Shown one piece after another: positions 7,113 to 12,088 of a stretch of DNA of 12,088 nucleotides. The stretch covers positions 1 to 12,088 of the forward strand of contig JALLAP010002748.1 of the NCBI GenBank assembly GCA_036939355.1. The letters run 5' to 3'. Position 1 is the first letter of the stretch; every line of letters begins with the position of its first letter. A program made the position numbers and the translations under genes. Origin of the DNA: Thalassiosira profunda. Its lineage: Eukaryota; Bacillariophyta; Thalassiosirophyceae; Thalassiosirales; Thalassiosiraceae. The notes beneath the pieces were generated by a model. It was not told the origin of the DNA. It saw only the letters and a list, made by a program, of their open reading frames with translations, and made no database searches.

Positions 7113-7476
7113 CGTTTAGGCTCTCTTTGCCAAAGCTTTATGGATAAACTCCTCTTCATTGCTCAGGGCTCTGCGGAATCCGCCGCAGCTCGATGTGAGT
7201 TCCGTTCTATTAGGTCTATCGTTGCATGCATTGCATCTGCGAGGAAGAACCTGGAAGAACACAACATGAGATGTGCACAATAATTGCAATTCAACCGATG
7301 CACATACCGTTGGATGAACCGAGATATCCGAACCGAGATATCCGCCGCTCAATGATACCCGGCGACGCCCGCTCTATGGATCGCCGGCCCTCCCCGGCCC
7401 GAGGAAGAGGAGGCCAGCAGTGGGCAGCGGCAGAGTGCTGCGGATTGAGAGGGAAGGTGGAGAAAGGGAGGGCCTG
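7113..7476. promoter_or_regulatory. Divergent promoter between transporter and purple acid phosphatase
   Basis: The 364 bp between the two chosen start codons contain no gene. Visible elements are TTGCAT repeats around a TGCATGCA palindrome (7223-7237) and a tandem 14-bp repeat at 7317-7344. A purine-rich leader (GAGGAAGAGGAGG, 7401-7413; GGAGAAAGGGAGG, 7460-7472) precedes the phosphatase start. Confidence 0.6.
7317..7344. repeat. Tandem 14-bp repeat containing P1BS-like AGATATCC cores
   Basis: AACCGAGATATCCG occurs twice with no gap (7317-7330 and 7331-7344), about 130 bp before the phosphatase ATG. Each copy has AGATATCC (7322-7329, 7336-7343). This differs at one position from GNATATNC, the P1BS site bound by PHR1/PSR1-type phosphate-starvation regulators in plants and algae. 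The functional link is inference. Confidence 0.6.
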
Positions 7477-10045
7477 ATGGAAAGCCACTTTTCGATGACA
7501 CAAAGAACTGCCGATGCCGCCCCCAACCACAAAACGAACAAACAGCCATCCATGGACGAAGAACTCCCCGACACCGACGCCCTCGCCCGGCCCCTCCTTA
7601 ATAAGGATGGGCCGCCGGGTGACTCTGCGACGACTGCGCCGATGACGTCCAACGCCTCCCTTCTTAGCAGCACGGGCGATGGAGGAGGAGAGGGAGCAGA
7701 AAGAAACGGTGCATCCGGGCTCGAGCAGGGCGACGACCCCAGCGCCTCGCCTCCGCGGCGGCAAATCCCCACGCTCGTCTTCATCCTGGTCCCCCTGGTG
7801 GCAGTGTTTGTGGGGACCTTCCTCGCGGCGGCGTTCATGCCCCCGTCGACGGACAGCGGGGAGGAGGGGCCGGCGCCCGCGCCGAGTCCGGAGGGGGGGA
7901 CCAACAGCTCCGGAACTTCGGGTCAACCCCCGGAAAGTAAGCTGCACGACGATCCCGTGGCACCGTCGCTGCTCTTTGTGAGGGATAGTGATGGCCTGGT
8001 GAATGTGAGGGAGAATGAGTTGTATCGCCGGCTGAAGTTTGCAACCTTTCACGAGGATGATAGTGACAGTGTGATTTTGGGGGATGGCGAAATGGGACCA
8101 GCTCTAGTGTTGCAGTCCGACAAGAGTGAAGTAGGATATGGAGAGCCTCTCAGGCTAGAGTGGAACCGCCTAGATGAAGCCGCTGGCGTTGTCGGTGACG
8201 AAGACATCCTCGCAATGTACTGTCCGGCAGGGGAGACGGACCCCAAGAAATTCCGGGAGGCTGCGACCCTGGCCCAAGTGCGCGCCACGCATCGGTACCA
8301 CTCACAAACTCAACGCGGAGAGGATGAGAATGCATGGCACATACCCTCCTTTCCCATTGTGAGGGAGGAAACCTGCGAGTTTCGCGTGTATGCCCGCTCC
8401 ATCACAGAAGGCGAAGGCAAGGACGAGTACACCTTACGGGCATCGACGGGCCCCATCTCGCTGACGTCCAACCAATCCCCAACAGGGATCCACCTCAGCC
8501 TTACAGGAAATCCCTCCGAAATTGCGATCCAGTTCGCGACGGGGGATTCGGGCACGCCATTGGTGGAAGTTGCAAAGAAGGCAGACATCCACAGTGCTCT
8601 AAGGATGGCAAATCATGTCCACACAGCAGAGTTGAGGGACTTGGCACAAGTGACAGATGTCAGCTGGACCAAATACAAGGGCGTCTCCACTTCCTATGCC
8701 GCCACGGACATGTGCCAAGAACCTGCCACCTCCACCGACCCGGGGTGGTTTGCTTCCCCGGGCCATCTTCACACGGTCTTGGCCAAAGACTTGGAACCCG
8801 ACACTGAGTACGCGTACCGCGTCGGCCTGAGCTTTGGGCAGGGGATCAAGTGGTCCGACTATTATTACGTCTTTCGGAGCTCCTCTGCCACGGGTGTGGG
8901 GTCTTCTACTCCTGGCGAGCCGGCGGTGACTTTTGTGGCGTTCGGAGACCAGGGCTGCGCCGACTCCGCCTCCCACAGCCACGGCGACAACGTCACGCGC
9001 CTCATTACCAACATGATGCAGGAGCGCACTATCCACTCGGTCCATCAAATTGGAGACCTCAGCTACGCCGACGGTGCCGCGCACGTCTGGGATGTGTGGC
9101 ACGCGATGATTGAGGCATACGCGGCGAGATTGCCCGTTATGGTGGGCGTTGGCAACCACGAGTACGATCACACAGAATCGTCGGACTCCTCGAAGGATCC
9201 CAGCGGGGTCAACACGACGTTCGGGTTTCAGCCGGAGTGGGGAAAGGGAGACAATGGGGAGAAGGGAGCGTTCAAGAGCGAGGGTGGAGAGTGCGGCGTG
9301 CCGGTTTCGAAGCGCTTTGCTGTGCCCGACAACGGGAATGGAGTGTTCTGGTGAGTCTTCTTCTTCTGGAAACGAGGGAATGCCCCACGTTCATTGTATG
9401 CTCACTACTCTGTTCTGTGACAGGTATTCCTATGATCAATCGCTGGTGCATGTCGTCGTACTCAGCACTGAGCACGACATGGCAGACGGATCGCCGCAGC
9501 ACACATGGCTCGAGAAGGACCTGGCTGCAGTCAATAGAACTGTCACGCCGTGGATTGTCGTGGAAATGCATCGCCCCCTGTATCGTAAGTGACGTTCACT
9601 TGGCTTGGCACAACATGTTGACATGACATCCTCACATTTCCCTTCGTTTCTTCCAACAGACAGCGAAGTCTTGCCTGGCGACGAATGGCAGGAGCAAACA
9701 ATATTGGCAGCTATGCAATCTGAGATTGAAGACCTTCTCTACGCATTCTCAGTTGACCTGGTCATTTCCGGCCACGTGCATTCGTACTTCAGGTCATGCG
9801 ATGGGCTGTACTCGTATAAATGTGGCAATGGCGGCCCAACCTTCGTCACGGTGGGTACCGGAGGAGCTTCGCTGAATGGCAAGAGCTCTGTAATCGTTGA
9901 GAACGACTACACTGCGGCATTTGACAAGGAGCACTTTGGAGTTGGAAGAGTTAGCGTGATGAACGCGACAGCATTGCGGTGGGAGTTCGTTGCGGTGGGC
10001 GGTGATGTCCTCGACGAAGCCTGGCTCACGAGAGAAAGAAGGTAG
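7477..10045 (+). CDS. Membrane-anchored purple acid phosphatase (metallophosphoesterase), three exons
   Basis: Exons are 7477-9350, 9424-9584 and 9660-10045 (stop TAG), giving 806 aa. The enzyme hydrolyses phosphate monoesters at a two-metal centre, typically to recover phosphate. Residues 1-96 are cytosolic-type and low in complexity. A membrane anchor IPTLVFILVPLVAVFVGTFL lies at about 97-116, so a type II topology with a lumenal or extracellular enzyme is likely. A fibronectin-like N-terminal PAP domain (about 210-466) includes LSLTGNPSEIAIQFATG (359 onward in first-frame count, about 340-356 here) and GHLHTVLAKDLEPDTEYAYR. Metal ligands are present in GDQG (490-493), GDLSYADG (526-533), GNHEYD (559-564), MHRPLY (673-678) and GHVHSYFR (716-723). 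The usual GHRPxY has Met in place of Gly. Large size and domain order match the plant-type high-molecular-weight PAPs. The 7477 ATG is the first in frame; Mets at 7495 and 7552 are alternatives, all in weak contexts. Confidence 0.93.
9351..9423 (+). other. Intron 1 of the purple acid phosphatase gene (73 bp, phase 2)
   Basis: The donor is TTCTG|GTGAGT and the acceptor is CTGTGACAG|GTATTCC, with a GCTCAC branch-like site. Splicing makes the PAP motif FWYSYDQSLVHVVVLSTEHD; reading through meets TGA at once. Confidence 0.93.
9585..9659 (+). other. Intron 2 of the purple acid phosphatase gene (75 bp, phase 1)
   Basis: The donor is TATC|GTAAGT and the acceptor is TTCTTCCAACAG|ACAGCG, with a CCTCACA branch-like site and a pyrimidine tract. 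Splicing rebuilds MHRPLYHSE, as expected for the family; reading through meets TGA. Confidence 0.93.
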
Positions 10046-10084
10046 CACCGCAACCTTGTACAGACACTCAGGTGAAACGTAGCC

Positions 10085-10126
10085 AGCATTTTAGAAATGC
10101 TCCTATTAAAGGTACGAAGCATTTCT
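10085..10126. repeat. Overlapping alternative hairpins between convergent stop codons
   Basis: The central AAATGCT (10095-10101) can pair with AGCATTT to its left (10085-10091, three-base loop). Extended to AGAAATGCT (10093-10101), it can also pair with AGCATTTCT to its right (10118-10126, 16-base loop). The element fills much of the 104 bp between the phosphatase and PPR stops, and ATTAAA (10105-10110) lies in the right loop. It may serve 3' end formation for either gene. Confidence 0.5.
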
Positions 10127-10149
10127 CGAGCCTGCAAAGCGACATAACT

Positions 10150-12088
10150 CTAAATGTCCAGGAAACGATTCTGCCCGTAGAGCATGGCAGATGACTTGCC
10201 CCTCTTCGTCTTGTTGAGATGCTTTTGCGTCTCTTGTCCGCGGCGGAGCCACTCGAGGTGATCCTTGCCCACCAATTTCTCGAGCCCGACGTCGTCTGTG
10301 AGGCCCCGCTGTCGGCACATCAATCGAATATTCTTGAGGCTCTTCTCTCCCGGGGGCGATCCGTGCATATCGATGCATTCTTTGATGAGGAGGAGGGCCG
10401 AGCCGAGCTGATTGCGCCTCCCGTAATACTCGACGAGAGATCCGTACGACAGCAGATCCAGGGCTCTCCCGTCCCTCTCGATATCCTGCTTCAACTTGAA
10501 CGCCCTGGCTAAGCGCTTCTTGTTGATGAGCATCTCGAAGAGCAGCCTGTCGCTGTGCGTGGTGGGCGCCAGGCCGTGTTTCTTGAACTCGGCATCATAA
10601 AACCGCATTGCAGGTTCGATCCGTCCTGAGTTCGTGTACACCCGGAGCATTCCATTCAGGAGATGGGCATCCACTAGCCCTTCGCCTTCTGCCTCGTTCT
10701 GTTGCCGTTGAGTGTTGAGTAAAGCGGGGTTGCAGAGCAACATTATTCAAACAACATGGCTAGCTCACCATCAAGTGCATCGCATTCGCCAAGTTCTTCC
10801 TAACCAGGCACTGCGGGCTAAAGGCTTCGGGCATGTTCTCCCTCACAGCCAGCGCGAGCTTCAAGATCGAGGGGTAGCCCAAAGTTCCCTCAAATGCTTC
10901 TGACACCTTTGCTAGTCGTTTCATGGGNGAGCTTCAAGATCGAGGGGTAGCCCAAAGTTCCCTCAAATGCTTCTGACACCTTTGCTAGTCGTTTCATGGG
11001 CAGGCCAGGGAGATGCTTTTGGAGTTCGATGATGTGAGGGTCCTCCTCCTCCAATGCCATTGGCGACATATACTGTTTCGGCAAAGGGATGTCGGGCAGT
11101 TTTGGAGGTTCCACCTCGCTGATCGCAGTCTCCTCGGACAGGGCCAAACCATTGCTCGACTCTGCTGCTAGCTGGCCGTTTTGCGAGTGGGCCCACTCGA
11201 TGTAATCGTCCGCATAGATGGTTTTGCTCGCTGGGTCCATACTGGCAGCAGGGCTTCGCTGCATTTCTGGTACCGGGCCCTCCTCTGTATGCGTTCCAAG
11301 TGGAGATTCGAGTGCAGCATCATTAACAGCATCATTCACACTCGAACTGTCAGGCGAGAAAGTAGCTTCCGTGGTTTCTGCAAAGGAATCCAGGTCCGCA
11401 CTGGAAGCACCGCCGGCGCTCCCGTCGTCGTAGTACGTTCGCATCATGTCGAACAGCTGTCGCGCCTCCGCCTCGTCTACATCGTGCGTTGCCCCCTCCT
11501 GGACCAGCTCCGCCTTCAAGTGGGCACGAAAGGCAGAAAAGTCGTCGGAGGATACGCCAGGAATGCTGCTCAGCTCTTCTGCGTCGCCGCCTTTGGACTC
11601 GTCGATTCCCGTCTCAGTGTCTGCCATGAGCTTGGCAAACTCCTCCTCGTCAAAAAGACTGTCAGGGTCAAACTCCTCGTCGTCCTCGCCGTCAACGCCT
11701 TCCTCGTCGCCTCCCTGGAAGACAAGGTTCTCAGCGAGCTTGCGATCCTCGGTGATCTCCACCATCGCCTCGACAAGTTTGTCGTGTTCTGTCTTTTGTG
11801 CCTCGAAGCTGGATTGCCCCTCTTTGTCGGCTTCATCGTCAGATTCTTCGTCGGAATCGCTATCGAATTCATTGCCAAACTGATCAGCACTCGTTGCTCT
11901 GTTTGAAGCTGCTACCAATTTCTTCCCCGGCCGGTACTCCGCCGTCGCAACCCCATCCGGATCAAAGTCCCGAACCTCCTTTGGCACCAGTCGATCGTTC
12001 AGCCAGTCTCGGCTCATTTCAATCTTCTTCACTTCCCCTTCCCCTCCCTCCGCCGGAGCCACCAACGGATGGTCGAGCAATCGCAACT
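10150..12088 (-). CDS. Pentatricopeptide repeat (PPR) protein, 5' end missing, broken by an assembly duplication
   Basis: The minus-strand frame enters from the right edge with no start codon in view and ends at TAG (10152-10150). Exon 1 runs to 10769 and exon 2 is 10698-10150. A 72-bp perfect duplication around an N (10856-11000) breaks the frame. Counting it once lets ILKL continue as ALAVRENMPEAF and gives a 597-aa partial product. The first 380 residues are acidic and low in complexity, with Asp/Glu/Ser clusters at about 73-90 and 126-151. Residues about 425-530 form three PPR-like helical hairpins (HLLNGMLRVYTNSGRIEPAM, RLLFEMLINKKRLARAFKLK, LLSYGSLVEYYGRRNQLGSA). The C-terminus is basic. 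PPR proteins bind single-stranded RNA in mitochondria or plastids for processing, stability or translation. The target and organelle cannot be read because the N-terminus lies outside. The gene converges on the phosphatase, 104 bp between stops. Confidence 0.82.
10699..10768 (-). other. Intron of the PPR gene (70 bp, phase 0)
   Basis: The donor is TTGATG|GTGAGC and the acceptor is CAACGGCAACAG|AACGAG, with a TTTACTCAAC branch-like site. Unspliced reading hits TAG three codons after the donor. Splicing joins NAMHLM to NEAEGEGLVD in frame and brings in the PPR repeats. Confidence 0.82.
10856..11000. repeat. Perfect 72-bp direct duplication flanking one N (assembly junction)
   Basis: Bases 10856-10927 and 10929-11000 are identical and are separated only by N at 10928. 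This is what two overlapping contig ends look like when joined without merging. The extra 73 bases shift the PPR reading frame. Confidence 0.95.

Noticed and set aside
7420..7476. Phosphatase start at 7420
   Set aside because: That codon is GTG; the first in-frame ATG is at 7477, and a non-ATG start is unlikely in a nuclear gene.
7291..8052. Minus-strand frame of 253 codons opposite the phosphatase start
   Set aside because: It has Arg-rich, low-complexity antisense composition and overlaps a well supported gene and its promoter.
10856..11000. 72-bp duplication as a true tandem repeat or transposon target duplication
   Set aside because: The copies are identical and separated only by an N, and collapsing them restores a gene. 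An assembly join explains everything.
11181..11906. Plus-strand frame of 241 codons opposite the PPR gene
   Set aside because: It is antisense to the acidic region of the PPR gene. Its Leu/Val-rich stretches are the reverse complement of Asp/Glu codons and do not indicate membrane segments.
1..12088. CRISPR arrays, insertion sequences, rRNA, phage or viral genes
   Set aside because: No spaced repeat series, transposase, terminal inverted repeats, rRNA blocks or viral hallmark proteins were seen on reading both strands.

Overview
This looks like nuclear DNA from a photosynthetic eukaryote with a red-lineage secondary plastid, most likely a stramenopile alga. A haptophyte or cryptophyte is possible. 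Four observations support this. Protein genes are interrupted by GT-AG introns of 70-126 bp with CTCAC/CTCAA-like branch regions and pyrimidine tracts. There is a eukaryotic-type tRNA-Gly(GCC) without encoded CCA, followed by a T-run. Two neighbouring genes encode proteins starting with a signal peptide that ends in an Ala-Phe-(Ala/Thr)-Ala/Pro type junction, the hallmark of bipartite plastid targeting in these algae. One of them is CbbX, the activase for red-type Rubisco. The species cannot be named from the sequence.

Layout, left to right. A 5' portion of an unrecognised single-pass membrane protein gene runs off the left edge (minus, 1-803). Then come tRNA-Gly (plus, 1001-1071) and a 570-bp stretch with no convincing gene. 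A plastid-targeted fasciclin (FAS1) domain protein with one intron follows (minus, 1652-2554). A 577-bp divergent promoter separates it from nuclear-encoded, plastid-targeted CbbX (plus, 3132-4361). A CAT-type (SLC7-like) cationic amino-acid transporter converges on CbbX (minus, 4620-7112). A 364-bp divergent promoter carries a tandem 14-bp repeat close to the phosphate-starvation P1BS element. It leads into a membrane-anchored purple acid phosphatase with three exons (plus, 7477-10045). Finally, a pentatricopeptide repeat (PPR) gene runs in from the right edge (minus, 10150-12088). Every adjacent pair of protein genes from FAS1 rightward is either divergent or convergent.

Functional picture. 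FAS1 and CbbX both appear to be plastid proteins, share one bidirectional promoter and are visibly richer in GC at third codon positions than the transporter. They are candidates for strong co-expression, perhaps around Rubisco or the thylakoid/pyrenoid, but only CbbX has a clear Rubisco role. The transporter and the phosphatase are both nutrient-acquisition or vacuolar/surface functions behind a second shared promoter. The PPR protein probably handles organellar RNA.

The sequence contains an assembly scar. A perfect 72-bp duplication flanks a single N (10856-11000) inside the PPR gene. Counting the repeat once restores one reading frame that joins the PPR exon through a phase-0 intron. No transposon, CRISPR array or clearly novel multi-gene system is present. 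The most interesting items are the divergent FAS1/CbbX promoter with two perfect inverted repeats, the P1BS-like tandem repeat before the phosphatase, and the assembly duplication.
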